Assembly: GCF_002746455.1 (NCBI RefSeq)
Contig: NZ_NWUW01000018.1
Location: 29,819 to 93,818, forward strand
From: Bacillus fungorum
Lineage (GTDB): Bacteria > Bacillota > Bacilli > Bacillales > Bacillaceae_G
DNA: 64,000 nucleotides
Direction: 5' to 3'
A program made the translations under genes and the position numbers. Under the pieces are notes generated by a model that saw only the letters and a list, made by a program, of their open reading frames with translations, did not search any database and had not been told where the DNA came from. Of the stretch, positions 28,189 to 39,321 are shown piece after piece. The number at the start of each line of letters is the position of its first letter. Position 1 is the stretch's first letter.

Positions 28189-29124
28189 TTATTGATAAAT
28201 CTCTTTATATTTCTTATACTCCGCTTCAGAACATAGTACGAAATGTCCTGGGCGAATTTCACGCATTGTTGGTGCTTCACTACCATAATCATGTTGAGAT
28301 GGATCGTATACGATACGTTTACGATTGCGCTCATAATCTGGATCTGGAAGCGGGATTGCTGATAATAGTGATTTTGTGTATGGATGAATTGGATTCGCAT
28401 ATAACTCATCACTTGTTGTTAACTCAACGATTTGACCACGATACATTACGCCAATGCGGTCACTAATGTATTTTACCATCGATAAATCATGGGCAATGAA
28501 TAAGTATGTTAAACCTTTTTCTTTTTGTAGCTTTTTCAGTAAGTTTACAACTTGCGCCTGGATTGATACGTCAAGTGCTGAGATTGGCTCATCGGCAATG
28601 ATAAATTCAGGCTCTACAGCAAGTGCACGAGCGATACCGATACGTTGACGTTGTCCACCTGAGAATTCATGCGGGAAACGGTTTGCATGCTCTTTATTTA
28701 AACCAACTGTGTTTAATAATTCATGAACACGGTCCATACGCTCTTTTTTATTTTTTGCTAATCCGTGAATATCAATACCTTCTGCGATAATATCCCCTAC
28801 TGTCATACGAGGATTTAATGATGCGTATGGATCTTGGAAAATCATTTGCATTTTACGGTTGAACTTCTTCAGTTCTGCGCGTGATTTTTTACCATGTACA
28901 TTTTCACCGTCGAACAACACTTCACCAGCAGTTGCATCATATAAACGAATAATCGTTCTTCCAGTTGTTGATTTACCACAACCTGATTCTCCTACAAGAC
29001 CAAATGTTTCTCCGCGGTAAATATCAAATGAAATATCATTAACCGCTTTGACAACACCACCACTCACGTCGAAGTGCTGCTTTACATTTTTTACTTCAAT
29101 TAATTTCTCACGTTGTTTAGTCAT
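28189..29124 (-). CDS. oppF: oligopeptide ABC transporter ATP-binding protein OppF
   Basis: The 311-residue ATPase has Walker A GESGCGKST, signature SGGQRQRIGIARAL and Walker B FIIADEPISALD, followed by the C-terminal oligopeptide-transporter extension (NPIHPYTKSLLSAIPLPDP). It pairs with OppD to power peptide import. The ATG at 29124 is 6 nt after AGGTG and overlaps the oppD end; a GTG nine bases upstream falls in the ribosome site and is unlikely. Last gene of oppABCDF. Confidence 0.95.
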   Translation of the reverse strand: MTKQREKLIEVKNVKQHFDVSGGVVKAVNDISFDIYRGETFGLVGESGCGKSTTGRTIIRLYDATAGEVLFDGENVHGKKSRAELKKFNRKMQMIFQDPYASLNPRMTVGDIIAEGIDIHGLAKNKKERMDRVHELLNTVGLNKEHANRFPHEFSGGQRQRIGIARALAVEPEFIIADEPISALDVSIQAQVVNLLKKLQKEKGLTYLFIAHDLSMVKYISDRIGVMYRGQIVELTTSDELYANPIHPYTKSLLSAIPLPDPDYERNRKRIVYDPSQHDYGSEAPTMREIRPGHFVLCSEAEYKKYKEIYQ

Positions 29125-30160
29125 GTTGTTCACCTGCTTTCATTTGAAGAATGCGTTTTTCAACGACTGCCGGCGGTTTTACTTCTGGAGCTTGCTCGTG
29201 AAGTAACCAAGTTGCCGCATAGTGTGTATCACTTACTTTAAATAAAGGTGGGTCCATTTCAAAGTCAATTTTCAGTGCCTGTGGGTTACGTGGTGCAAAA
29301 GCATCTCCCTTTGGCGGTTTCAATAAATCTGGAGGCGTTCCAGGGATTGCGTATAACTCTTCCTCTGAACCATCTAAACTTGGCATAGATGCGATTAAGC
29401 CCCAAGTATACGGATGTTTTGGATTGTAGAAAATTTCATCTACAGTTCCGATTTCAACAACTTTACCAGCGTACATAACTGCCACGCGGTCCGCAACGTT
29501 TGCTACTACACCTAAGTCATGCGTAATGAAAATGATTGCTGCTTCTGTTTTCTGCTGAATGTCCTTCATAAGCTCTAAAATTTGCGCCTGAATTGTAACG
29601 TCTAGCGCTGTTGTCGGCTCATCGGCAATCAACAATTTCGGGTTACAAGCTAACGCCATTGCAATAACTACACGCTGTCTCATACCACCTGAGAATTGGT
29701 GAGGATATTGTTTTAAGCGTGCTTCTGGATTCGGAATACCTACAAGGTCGATTAATTCTAACGCAACTTTACGTGCATCTGCTTTACTCATCCCTTGGTG
29801 TTTAATAAGGCCTTCCATAATTTGATTTCCAATTGTCATCGTTGGGTTTAATGATGTCATTGGATCTTGGAAAATCATCGCGATATCTTTACCGCGCACT
29901 TGCTGCATTTCTTTTTCTGTTAATTTCGTTAAGTCACGACCTTCAAATACAATCTCACCATTTTTAATGCGTCCAGGAGGATTCGGAATTAACCCCATTA
30001 ACGCTTTAGAAGTAACTGATTTACCAGAACCAGATTCTCCTACAATCGCTAATGTTTCTCCTTTTTTCAAATCAAAAGTAACGCCGCGTACAGCTTGTAC
30101 TTCACCTGCATGTGTATCAAAGGAGACTTGTAAATCTTTTACCTCTAACAATGTTTTCAT
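29117..30160 (-). CDS. oppD: oligopeptide ABC transporter ATP-binding protein OppD
   Basis: The 347-residue ATPase has Walker [10 protein letters not shown], signature [14 protein letters not shown] and Walker [19 protein letters not shown], plus the C-terminal [16 protein letters not shown] region. It is the second nucleotide-binding subunit of the Opp importer. The gene lies 18 bp after oppC and overlaps oppF by 8 bp, indicating coupled expression. Confidence 0.95.
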   Translation of the reverse strand: MKTLLEVKDLQVSFDTHAGEVQAVRGVTFDLKKGETLAIVGESGSGKSVTSKALMGLIPNPPGRIKNGEIVFEGRDLTKLTEKEMQQVRGKDIAMIFQDPMTSLNPTMTIGNQIMEGLIKHQGMSKADARKVALELIDLVGIPNPEARLKQYPHQFSGGMRQRVVIAMALACNPKLLIADEPTTALDVTIQAQILELMKDIQQKTEAAIIFITHDLGVVANVADRVAVMYAGKVVEIGTVDEIFYNPKHPYTWGLIASMPSLDGSEEELYAIPGTPPDLLKPPKGDAFAPRNPQALKIDFEMDPPLFKVSDTHYAATWLLHEQAPEVKPPAVVEKRILQMKAGEQHD

Positions 30161-30178
30161 CTTTGCCTCTCCCCTCTT

Positions 30179-31195
30179 TTACTTACGCATTTTTGGATCT
30201 AACGCGTCGCGTAATCCGTCTGCCATTAAGTTAAACGCTAAAATTAATATACTGATGACAACCGCAGGAATAAACATCATATGCGGATACGTTTGAATTG
30301 ATTTATAACCGTCATTTACAAGAGAACCAAGTGATGCGAATGGTGGCTGAATACCTAAACCGATGAAGCTTAAGAAGGCCTCACCAAACACCGCTGTTGG
30401 AATTGTAAACATTGTCATTACGATAATTGGTCCCATTACGTTCGGGATTAAATGTTTTACAATTAATTGTGTATTTGTTGCACCTAATGTACGAGATGCT
30501 AATACGTATTCTTGATTTTTTAATTTTAGGATTTGTCCACGAACGATACGGGACATCCCTATCCAACCTGTAATTGCCATTGCGAGTGTAATTGACCATA
30601 TACCAGATCCCATAATGATTACCATTAAAATAACGATGATTAAGTATGGAATACCGTTAATAATCTCCATAATACGTTGCATAATGTTATCTACTCTACC
30701 GCCATAGAAAGCTGAAATACCTCCATATGCAACCCCAATTACTAAGTCAATTGCTGCTGCTAAAAGAGCGATATATAATGATACGCGCGTACCTTCCCAT
30801 GTTCTTGTCCATAAATCGCGTCCAAGATCATCTGTACCAAACCAGAAATACTCTTTAATATCACGTTTTTCATATTGGTCAACACCATATTGATCTGTAC
30901 CGTCAAATGGTAACCAATGAACATTTTCAATAACTGGAATTTTCGGTGGTAATTTCGCACGTCCTAAATCTTGCTCTTTATACGAGTGCTTACTTACCAT
31001 CGGTCCTAAAATTGCTAGTAAGATAATAAGCGTTAATAAAACTAAACCGAACATTGCTCCTTTATGTTGGAACAAACGTCTTCTTACATCTTGCCAAAAC
31101 GTTAAGCTTGGACGGGCAATGACTTCATTATCAACATTATTTTGATTGGCTTGTTGAAATAAATCTGGAGATAATTTTTGTACATCTTTCATCAT
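30179..31195 (-). CDS. oppC: oligopeptide ABC transporter permease OppC
   Basis: The 338-residue permease has an N-terminal cytoplasmic stretch, then a membrane helix (MFGLVLLTLIILLAILGPMV) and the permease core with the EAA loop (VLASRTLGATNTQLIVKHLIPNV). It begins with four bases overlapping the oppB end, so translation is coupled. With OppB it forms the membrane channel for peptides. Confidence 0.95.
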   Translation of the reverse strand: MMKDVQKLSPDLFQQANQNNVDNEVIARPSLTFWQDVRRRLFQHKGAMFGLVLLTLIILLAILGPMVSKHSYKEQDLGRAKLPPKIPVIENVHWLPFDGTDQYGVDQYEKRDIKEYFWFGTDDLGRDLWTRTWEGTRVSLYIALLAAAIDLVIGVAYGGISAFYGGRVDNIMQRIMEIINGIPYLIIVILMVIIMGSGIWSITLAMAITGWIGMSRIVRGQILKLKNQEYVLASRTLGATNTQLIVKHLIPNVMGPIIVMTMFTIPTAVFGEAFLSFIGLGIQPPFASLGSLVNDGYKSIQTYPHMMFIPAVVISILILAFNLMADGLRDALDPKMRK

Positions 31196-32121
31196 TTTTT
31201 CCCTCCCGCTAAACGAATACGAGGATCAATAATTCCGTATAAAATATCAACAATGAAAATAACTAAGATGAAAATCGCACTATAGAAAATTGTAGTTCCC
31301 ATAATAACTGTATAGTCATTCACTGTAATAGATTTAACGAACTGTTCCCCTAGTCCTGGTACAGCATAAATTTGCTCAATAACTAATGTACCTGTAATTA
31401 ACCCTGCAACCATTGGTCCTAAAATTGTTACAACTGGAATTAACGCGTTACGAAGTGCGTGTTTGATAATAATAACGCCTTGGCTAATTCCTTTCGCTTT
31501 CGCTGTTAAAATGTAGTCAGCTTGCATAACTTCAATTAACTCTGCACGAGCGAAACGTGCGATTGTTGCGATAACTGCCATTGATAAAGCGATTGTAGGC
31601 ATTACCGTAAACTCTGGTCCTTTCCAGAATGCTACTGGGAACCATCCAAGTTTTACCCCTACGAAATATTGTAGTAATGCGGCAAATACGAACGATGGTA
31701 CCGACATCCCGAGTACGGAAATAATTGTCGCCCCATAATCGACCCACGTATTGTTACGAAGTGCCGCAACGATTCCTAAAATTAAACCGATAAATGTTCC
31801 TAATATAATCGCTTGTAAACCAAGTTGTGCTGATGGTCCAATGCGATCCACAATCATATCTGTTACTGGACGGTTATCATATTGGAATGATACCCCTAAA
31901 TCACCTTTTGCTAAGTTACCTAAGTAACGTGCATATTGAACTGGTACTGGATCATTTAAACCATATTTTTCAAGAATGATTTCTTTTTGTGCCGGTGATA
32001 ACTTCTCCTGGTTTTTAAGCGGAGAACCCGGAAGTAATTTCATTAAAAAGAAAGTCAGTGTAGTAATTAAAAATAATGTCAAAGCCATGTACACGAAACG
32101 TTTTAATACATAACGTCCCAT
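31192..32121 (-). CDS. oppB: oligopeptide ABC transporter permease OppB
   Basis: The 309-residue permease starts MGRYVLKRFVYMALTLFLITT, the typical single N-terminal helix, followed by the KLLPGSP block. The EAA loop is ILTAKAKGISQGVIIIKHALRNAL. I chose the ATG at 32121, preceded by GGGGAGGTG; an extension of eleven codons upstream is not family-like. It lies 126 bp after oppA. Confidence 0.95.
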   Translation of the reverse strand: MGRYVLKRFVYMALTLFLITTLTFFLMKLLPGSPLKNQEKLSPAQKEIILEKYGLNDPVPVQYARYLGNLAKGDLGVSFQYDNRPVTDMIVDRIGPSAQLGLQAIILGTFIGLILGIVAALRNNTWVDYGATIISVLGMSVPSFVFAALLQYFVGVKLGWFPVAFWKGPEFTVMPTIALSMAVIATIARFARAELIEVMQADYILTAKAKGISQGVIIIKHALRNALIPVVTILGPMVAGLITGTLVIEQIYAVPGLGEQFVKSITVNDYTVIMGTTIFYSAIFILVIFIVDILYGIIDPRIRLAGGKK

Positions 32122-32247
32122 AGTCAAGCACCTCCCCGTTTTTCTCAAAAGCAATAAGATAGTTTAAAATATTCTTACTTTTATTTTTTTAAAATAAGAG
32201 CATATGCCCATCATAGGCATATACCCTAATAAACGATGGAAAAAAGA

Positions 32248-33903
32248 TTATTTTTGTTCAACAGATGCCCATTTGTAAGTTAAATTACCACCATAGTTAA
32301 TTGGGATAATATCTTTTACGGCACCTTTTACTACATACGCTGAACCTTTTTGGAAGATTGGAGTGATAACTGCATCCTCTTTAATTAGCATCTTCTCTAC
32401 TTCTAAAAGGTTGTCCCAGCGTGCTTGTAAATCTTTTGTATCTGTTTTAGCTTTTAGAATTAACTCATCATATTTCTGATTAGAATAGCCTGTTTTATTT
32501 TGAGAACCATTTGTAACAAACATATCTAAATATGAGATTGGATCTGGGAAATCTGGCCCCCAAATACCAAACGCAATATCATATTGCTGAGAATCTTCTA
32601 ATTTAATTTTTTGTGCGAATGGCTGCTGTTTAATTTTAATTGATAAACCTGGTAAGTTCTTTTCCATCTCACCTTTTAAGAATTCACCAACTTTTTTCGC
32701 ATCTTCATTATCGAAGTTTAAGAATTCTAGTTCGATTTTATCAGTGCCAAGCTCTTTCTTCGCTGTTTCCCACAGCTTTTTCGCTTCTTTTGGATTTGTT
32801 TCAACTAACTTTCCATTTTCAGCTCGGAAATCTTTTTTATTCGGACCTTCAGCGAAATCTTTTCCAACAAATCCATAAGCTCCAATTGCACCATTATTTA
32901 AAATAACCTTCGCAAGGTTATCACGGTCAAAGGACATTGAAATTGCTTTTCTTAAGTTTTTATTGCTTAAGTATTGATTACTTTGATTAAATCTTAGGTA
33001 AGCAACCCCTGCTTCTTTTCTTGTGTGGAATTCTGGGCTTTGTTTAAACTTATCAACAAATTCTGAAGATAGAGCCACACGATCAATCGAGTTTGTCTCA
33101 TATAAATTTACATCAGTTGACGTATTTTTAACAATATTAAAGTTAATTTCTTCGATTTTAACCGTTTTATTATCCCAATATGATGGGTTCTTCTTAAACT
33201 GGAAGCTTTGCTCATGTTTCCAATCACTCATAACAAATGGCCCATTATATAATGTTGTATTTGCCTCTAACCCAAACTTATCACCTTGTGCTTTTACAAA
33301 GTTCTCATTAAGTGGGTAAAATACTGGATAAACCGTTAAATCAACAAAGTAAGGAACCGGATTGTCTAATTCCACTTCTAATGTATAGTCATCAATTGCT
33401 TTTACACCTAATTGGTCAGCAGGTAATTCTTTTTTATGAATTTTCTCTGCATTTTTAATATCAAACATAATGTACGAATACGTCGCTTTTGTATCTGGAT
33501 TTACTGCTCTTTTCCATGAATACACAAAGTCTTTTGCTGTTACAGCTTCCCCATTCGACCACTTTGCATCTTTTCTTAATTTAAATATGTATTTCTTTCC
33601 ATCATCTAGCTTTTGAACATCTTCAGCAATTCCAGGCACTCTCTTTTGATCTTTGCCGATACGATATAAACCTTCCATCGTATTATTTAATGCTGTAGAA
33701 GATGCAGAGTCAGATGCTAATGATGCATCCATCGAAGGAATTTCAGATAACTCTGTTAAATTAAGAACCTGCTTTCCGTTACTACTACTCGTAGCGTTTT
33801 CTTTCCCTTTTGCTTTTGCGTCATCTTTTTGGTAGCTACACGCACCAAGCAACATACTTGCAGTTAAAGTCGATGCAAGTAATAACGGTATCTTTTTCTT
33901 CAT
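32248..33903 (-). CDS. oppA: oligopeptide-binding lipoprotein OppA
   Basis: The 551-residue protein has a lipoprotein signal (MKKKIPLLLASTLTASMLLGAC, Cys 22) and the complete SBP family 5 fold, including KYIFKLRKDAKWSNGEAVTAKDF and the C-terminal KGAVKDIIPINYGGNLTYKW. It is anchored outside the membrane and feeds peptides to OppBC. It is the first gene of oppABCDF. Opp imports nutrient peptides and, in Bacillus, signalling peptides such as Phr and PapR, which may connect it to the RNPP regulator at 52225-53109. Confidence 0.95.
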   Translation of the reverse strand: MKKKIPLLLASTLTASMLLGACSYQKDDAKAKGKENATSSSNGKQVLNLTELSEIPSMDASLASDSASSTALNNTMEGLYRIGKDQKRVPGIAEDVQKLDDGKKYIFKLRKDAKWSNGEAVTAKDFVYSWKRAVNPDTKATYSYIMFDIKNAEKIHKKELPADQLGVKAIDDYTLEVELDNPVPYFVDLTVYPVFYPLNENFVKAQGDKFGLEANTTLYNGPFVMSDWKHEQSFQFKKNPSYWDNKTVKIEEINFNIVKNTSTDVNLYETNSIDRVALSSEFVDKFKQSPEFHTRKEAGVAYLRFNQSNQYLSNKNLRKAISMSFDRDNLAKVILNNGAIGAYGFVGKDFAEGPNKKDFRAENGKLVETNPKEAKKLWETAKKELGTDKIELEFLNFDNEDAKKVGEFLKGEMEKNLPGLSIKIKQQPFAQKIKLEDSQQYDIAFGIWGPDFPDPISYLDMFVTNGSQNKTGYSNQKYDELILKAKTDTKDLQARWDNLLEVEKMLIKEDAVITPIFQKGSAYVVKGAVKDIIPINYGGNLTYKWASVEQK

Positions 33904-34222
33904 GTTGTGTTGCCTCCCCTAATCGCACTTCCTGTACCCTCACTTGTAAAAAAGTAGAATTGAAAGAATAATCTCCAAGTTTCTACAATTTTCATTATAC
34001 ATATAATATAACAATTGTGAATATAGTTTTTTGTTTTTTTGTTAAAATTTTTAATAAAATGTTTATATTTTTATTTTTTTGTAAAGGGATACGTTAACAT
34101 TGCTACCATCATCTTGAAATCAGACCTTTAATTGCGTATAATTTTCAAAAAATTAATTCTAGTACATATTATAGCTTTTATAGTATAATAATTCTAGTAA
34201 TATTTTGACGGAGGGGAACATT
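33904..34222. other. opp / DUF3899 intergenic region
   Basis: A 319-bp AT-rich spacer between divergent genes. It should contain the opp promoter. At 34140-34154 the sequence AATTTTCAAAAAATT differs from the CodY consensus AATTTTCWGAAAATT at one base, which fits the known CodY control of opp operons, though AT-rich DNA gives chance matches. Confidence 0.4.
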
Positions 34223-34603
34223 TTGAATAAAGTTTTTTTTCATACTTGTATACTAATTTTCATAGCGATAATCGCTTCTAGTATTGGCGCATTCCTCGTT
34301 TCATCGCAATTTTTGTTGAATTTTGTCAACATTTCGTTTTATATCGCACTATTTTTTATTCTTATAGGCGGTTTTTTATTCATATTTCAAAATGGATTTT
34401 TTAACGTAACAATTTACGCATTCCAAAGAGTATTTGGTACGAACAAAAAAATTGACTCTTTAATTGAAGAAGTAGAGGAACCTGTCGATAAGAAAGAACG
34501 TATTTATAAAACATATTCATTCAAATGGACGTATCCAATTTGCATTACCGGTATCGTTCTTGGGTTGTTCTCGACCCTCATTAGTTTTACTATTTTGATG
34601 TAG
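34223..34603 (+). CDS. DUF3899-like membrane protein
   Basis: A 126-residue protein with three hydrophobic segments: VFFHTCILIFIAIIASSIGAFLV, FVNISFYIALFFILIGGFLFIF and, after a charged loop, YPICITGIVLGLFSTLISFTI. It starts at TTG 34223 behind GGAGGGGAAC. Size and topology match DUF3899 proteins found beside trpS or opp in Bacillus; that family name is from memory. No function is known. Confidence 0.65.
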   Translation: MNKVFFHTCILIFIAIIASSIGAFLVSSQFLLNFVNISFYIALFFILIGGFLFIFQNGFFNVTIYAFQRVFGTNKKIDSLIEEVEEPVDKKERIYKTYSFKWTYPICITGIVLGLFSTLISFTILM

Positions 34604-34689
34604 TTTGCAAACACTATCCCATATGATATAATAATCAGCAAAACATTTTGTTATAAAACTTTAGTTCTTTCATATTTAAAGAGCTCAGG

Positions 34690-34951
34690 TAACAATAAAT
34701 AAATTTATATGTATGCGATGATAAAGAAGAGTACATATTGAGGCAATTTCAGAGAGCTTGTGGCTGGTGTGAACAAGTAATTGTACAGTATGGAATGGGC
34801 TTTTGAGCTCCAAACCGAACCGAAAGTAGTAGGCTTTGGCGTTATATCCAAACGTTATTATGGATTAGAGAGATTTCACAGTAGTGAAATAATTAGGGTG
34901 GTACCGCGGTCCATTCGTCCCTATAGTTTTTTGGGATGAATGGGCTTTTTT
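34690..34951 (+). promoter_or_regulatory. tryptophan T-box leader of trpS
   Basis: The conserved T-box element (AGGGTGGTACCGCGGT at 34895-34910) is followed by a terminator hairpin, CCATTCGTCCC against GGGATGAATGG, and a T run ending at 34951. The T-box 3' side can instead pair to form the antiterminator. Upstream, stem I contains AGAGAGCTTGTGGCTGGTGTGA. A UGG specifier is readable at 34796-34798 in GAATGGGC, matching the trpS gene 50 bp downstream. Uncharged tRNA-Trp binding should raise trpS expression. Confidence 0.92.
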
Positions 34952-34988
34952 GTTTGCCTTCTCTTCCCTATCACGCATTCAAATTTAG

Positions 34989-35990
<1,002 letters not shown>

Positions 35991-36235
35991 CATATAAAGC
36001 GGAAGCGGCTCGTTTAGAATGTGAGGGGGATGGAGCTCCTGACGTAGAGGCGCTTTTTGCCTCGCAGGAAGGCGCGAAGCCATCGAACATTCTTGCCGCT
36101 GGAGCTGGATTTCATATAAAGCGGAAACGGCTCGCTTAGAATGTGAGGAGGATGGAGCTCCTGACGTAGAGGCGCTTTTTGCCTCGCAGGAAGGCGCGAA
36201 GCCACCGAATATTCTTGCTGCCGGCGCTGGATTAT
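35991..36235. repeat. two tandem copies of a 122-bp GC-rich element
   Basis: Copy 1 is 35991-36112 and copy 2 is 36113 to about 36235, beginning directly after the trpS stop codon. Shared blocks include CATATAAAGCGGAA, GATGGAGCTCCTGACGTAG, AGGCGCTTTTTGCCTCGCAG and GAAGGCGCGAAGCCA. Only about a dozen bases differ. Each copy contains the hairpin GAGGCGCTTTTTGCCTC. The element is richer in G and C than its surroundings and resembles the bcr-type intergenic repeats of the B. cereus group; which bcr class, if any, I cannot say. Confidence 0.8.
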
Positions 36236-36243
36236 ACCAAATT

Positions 36244-36271
36244 AAAAAAACCGCCGATTGGCGGTTTTTTT
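36244..36271. terminator. yjbA terminator
   Basis: CCGCC-GATT-GGCGG flanked by A and T runs. It overlaps the stop codon of the minus-strand yjbA gene and could also end read-through from trpS. Confidence 0.85.
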
Positions 36272-37016
36272 AATTTACCTTTTGCTCGTTTTCCATTTCC
36301 CATAACTTTTCAAAAAATGGCTGTCCTTTTACAAGACGCTCGCATAATTGTTCGTGCTTCTCAGACCAGCCTGTTTTCGCTTCATCATACAGTCTAGCCC
36401 AAATATCTTCAAATTCCATATGTTGAACCATTCCGTATGCTGATGGATCCCACTCTGTGAACCAATAGCGAATTTCTGCTGTGTTTTTCGTTGTATGTAA
36501 TTGATCTAAAGCCATAAATAATAATTGTTTAAGCTGTCTTTCTTTACGAGTTAAACCATTCATAATGAAAGGTGATGGCGATAAAATATGATGTTCTTTT
36601 TCCATTTCTTCTACTTGGAACTCATACTTTTCTGCTTGTACGTTTTCTACCATCTCATATACCATCTGCTCTTGGCGCGGTATAAGTCTACTTTTTCGAA
36701 TTGGTACATTGTAACCAATTGTGTCGATCGCAATAATTCCTTTTCCATCTGTAACAACAAAGCAATACTCTTGCTGCAAACGTTCATGATTTTTACGAAT
36801 ATAAGCCTTATGATGTACGTCTTCCAACAATTTTTGCGGAAGCTCTAACAATTCGTTCTCGATGTAATGATATAATGTGGCATCTACTTTTAATAATGGC
36901 ACTTGATCTAATAGCTCAATCGTATCATCTTTCCGCCATTCGTAAAAATGACAAACGTTATACCCATTCTCTTCACCTTCAAACCAATTTACCCATACAT
37001 CATGTAGATATAACAT
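36270..37016 (-). CDS. yjbA: UPF0736 family protein YjbA
   Basis: The 248-residue soluble protein matches the length and location of YjbA (next to trpS). It starts [27 protein letters not shown] and is rich in charged residues and aromatic residues. [18 protein letters not shown] block is the most conserved-looking segment. Function unknown. Confidence 0.8.
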   Translation of the reverse strand: MLYLHDVWVNWFEGEENGYNVCHFYEWRKDDTIELLDQVPLLKVDATLYHYIENELLELPQKLLEDVHHKAYIRKNHERLQQEYCFVVTDGKGIIAIDTIGYNVPIRKSRLIPRQEQMVYEMVENVQAEKYEFQVEEMEKEHHILSPSPFIMNGLTRKERQLKQLLFMALDQLHTTKNTAEIRYWFTEWDPSAYGMVQHMEFEDIWARLYDEAKTGWSEKHEQLCERLVKGQPFFEKLWEMENEQKVN

Positions 37017-37157
37017 TCACTACCCCTCACTTCACTACTGTTTGTATCAATCATTATGTTCAATTTTTCTTAACTTTATTCCACCTAAGGAAATATATTC
37101 TAATTATTATTTTTTCTTCTATTAATACTAAAAAAACAGGAAATAGAGCTCCTGTTT

Positions 37158-37946
37158 TTATATATGGAATGTATTTGCTTTATTCAATATTTCTTTCGCA
37201 TCTATAGATAATAAGGAAAGTGTATCTTCTCCTTCAAAAGTTACACAATCTTTAACAATATGAAATCCAAGTGCATAGCCAAGCATCTTCGGATAAGAAT
37301 GAAGTCCGTTTAATAAGATGTCGTGTTCCTTTGTTCCTCGTTTTATACTTATTCTTTCGTGTACAACATTTTGCCAATAATAAATAGCCTCTTCTTTTGA
37401 AAGATACGTCGTCCACGGGGCATTATTTTTTTCTGAATACCTTTCCGTTACTGCTTGCTCAGCCAACCCTTCCATAATCATCGTATCAAGTAATGTATAT
37501 TCTGTTTCTTTCGTTTCAATTTGATGTAACCTGCATATGTGATGATATTCATGCGCCAATAACACTTTTAATTCTTCCACCGAATTCCGTCCACATACGA
37601 ATAAGAAAATAACGTGACGCATAGATAATCCAGCCTTACCGTTATACTCTTCTTGTACAGTTCGATTATAGGAATCTGATAATAAAATAAAGACAGGGAC
37701 ATCAGGACCTTTTAACCAACTTTTCAGTTTCTCATACTCCGTACGTAACTCTTTCCAAATTTCCTTTTTCTCTAACTCTTTAATTTCTTGTTCTCCTCGC
37801 GTAACCGGGCGATACATACCTTTAGAAATTAAAAAACGATACAACCTTTCTTTTGGCAGCGGGATATACTTCGTAAACTTCTCACACAGCTTTTCTGGTC
37901 GTCCGTAATATAGATGTAACCACTCAGCAGTTTCAACAATCCCCAT
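37158..37946 (-). CDS. yjaZ: DUF2268-type putative zinc protease (YjaZ)
   Basis: The 262-residue protein has a zinc-peptidase helix AHEYHHICRL with the HExxH pattern (H132, E133, H136) and a likely downstream Glu ligand in MIMEGLAEQAV. The family is DUF2268, with a gluzincin-like layout. The substrate is unknown. No clear signal peptide is visible, suggesting a cytoplasmic site. It lies next to fabF, as yjaZ does in B. subtilis. Confidence 0.8.
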   Translation of the reverse strand: MGIVETAEWLHLYYGRPEKLCEKFTKYIPLPKERLYRFLISKGMYRPVTRGEQEIKELEKKEIWKELRTEYEKLKSWLKGPDVPVFILLSDSYNRTVQEEYNGKAGLSMRHVIFLFVCGRNSVEELKVLLAHEYHHICRLHQIETKETEYTLLDTMIMEGLAEQAVTERYSEKNNAPWTTYLSKEEAIYYWQNVVHERISIKRGTKEHDILLNGLHSYPKMLGYALGFHIVKDCVTFEGEDTLSLLSIDAKEILNKANTFHI

Positions 37947-38000
37947 CTTTATCCCTCCTTTTTCTTATGTATATGCAAAAGGAGAAAAAGGCGTAAAAAT

Positions 38001-38045
38001 AAATAAGGAGTTTTTTCGCATATGTTACGAAAAAACTCCTTATTT
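38001..38045. terminator. fabHF operon terminator
   Basis: A perfect 18-bp inverted repeat (AAATAAGGAGTTTTTTCG and its complement) with a 9-nt loop, lying just before the fabF stop on the minus strand. Confidence 0.92.
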
Positions 38046-38051
38046 CATCTA

Positions 38052-39290
38052 TTATTTATACGCTTTAAATACTAACACTGCGTTATGACCACCGAATCCT
38101 AGTGAATTACTTAATACTGCATTTACTTCTTGTTGTCTCGCTTTATTCGGTACGTAATCTAAGTCGCATTCTGGATCTGGTGTTTCATAGTTAATTGTTG
38201 GAGGAATTACTCCGTCTGTAATTGATTTAATAGAGAAGATCGCTTCAACAGCACCAGCTGCTCCTAATAAGTGACCTGTCATTGATTTCGTTGAGCTAAT
38301 TGCTACTTTATACGCATGCTCACCGAACGTTTCTTTAATTGCCATCGTTTCATACTTTTCATTCGCATCCGTACTTGTACCGTGCGCATTAATGTAATCA
38401 ATATCTTCTGGCTGTAAACCTGCATCTGCTAAAGCTTGACGCATTGCACGCACGCCGCCTTCACCGCCAGGAGCAGGCATTGTAATATGGAATGCATCAC
38501 CAGTTGCACCGTAACCAGCAATTTCCGCGTAAATGTGAGCACCACGAGCTAATGCATGCTCTAATTCTTCAAGAATTAAAATACCTGAACCTTCACCCAT
38601 TACGAAACCACTACGGTTTTTATCGAATGGACGGCAAGCTGTTGCTGGATCTTCATTGAATGTTAATGCTTTCGCTGAGCTAAATCCTGCAAATGCCATA
38701 CTTGTTAACGGTGCCTCTGCTCCGCCTGTAATCATTGCATCAGCATCCCCACGCTGAATTGCTTTAAATGCATCACCGATTGAGTTTGCACCAGATGCAC
38801 AAGCCGTTACAGAACAAGTGTTAATTCCTTTTGCTCCTGTTGCGATTGATACTTGACCTGCTGCCATGTCTGGAATCATCATCGGTACGAAGAATGGGCT
38901 CACGCGGCGCGGGCCTTTCTCAGTAAAAATCTTAAATTGTTCCTCGTATGTTTCCATACCGCCAATACCAGAACCAATCCATACACCAATTCGAGGTCCG
39001 TTTTCTTCTGTAATCTCAAGCTTTGCATCTGCAACTGCCATTTTCGCTGCTGCTACTGCATATTGTGTAAAGCGATCCATACGGCGCGCTTCTTTTTTAT
39101 CAATATATTTCTCGACTTCAAAGTCGTTAATTTCTGCTGCTACTTTTGCTGGAAATAGTTCCGGATCAATTCTTGTAAGTCGTCCGATTCCAGATACACC
39201 TTTTTTAATGTTTTCCCACGCTGTTTCAACATCTGTACCGACCGGTGTAACAGCTCCTAGTCCTGTAATTACGACCCTCTTTTTTTCCAT
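38052..39290 (-). CDS. fabF: beta-ketoacyl-ACP synthase II
   Basis: The 412-residue condensing enzyme has the nucleophile cysteine in [13 protein letters not shown] (about residue 163), the histidines in [12 protein letters not shown] and [15 protein letters not shown], and the C-terminal [14 protein letters not shown]. It elongates acyl-ACP with malonyl-ACP in type II fatty-acid synthesis. It follows fabH by 31 bp on the minus strand in one operon. Confidence 0.96.
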   Translation of the reverse strand: MEKKRVVITGLGAVTPVGTDVETAWENIKKGVSGIGRLTRIDPELFPAKVAAEINDFEVEKYIDKKEARRMDRFTQYAVAAAKMAVADAKLEITEENGPRIGVWIGSGIGGMETYEEQFKIFTEKGPRRVSPFFVPMMIPDMAAGQVSIATGAKGINTCSVTACASGANSIGDAFKAIQRGDADAMITGGAEAPLTSMAFAGFSSAKALTFNEDPATACRPFDKNRSGFVMGEGSGILILEELEHALARGAHIYAEIAGYGATGDAFHITMPAPGGEGGVRAMRQALADAGLQPEDIDYINAHGTSTDANEKYETMAIKETFGEHAYKVAISSTKSMTGHLLGAAGAVEAIFSIKSITDGVIPPTINYETPDPECDLDYVPNKARQQEVNAVLSNSLGFGGHNAVLVFKAYK

Positions 39291-39321
39291 ACAAAATACA
39301 CTCCTTTTTTTCTCTCAGTCC

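Noticed and set aside
34140..34154. A CodY operator in the opp upstream region as a confident feature
   Set aside because: It is one mismatch from consensus but lies in very AT-rich DNA about 240 bp from oppA, so it is only noted in the intergenic entry.
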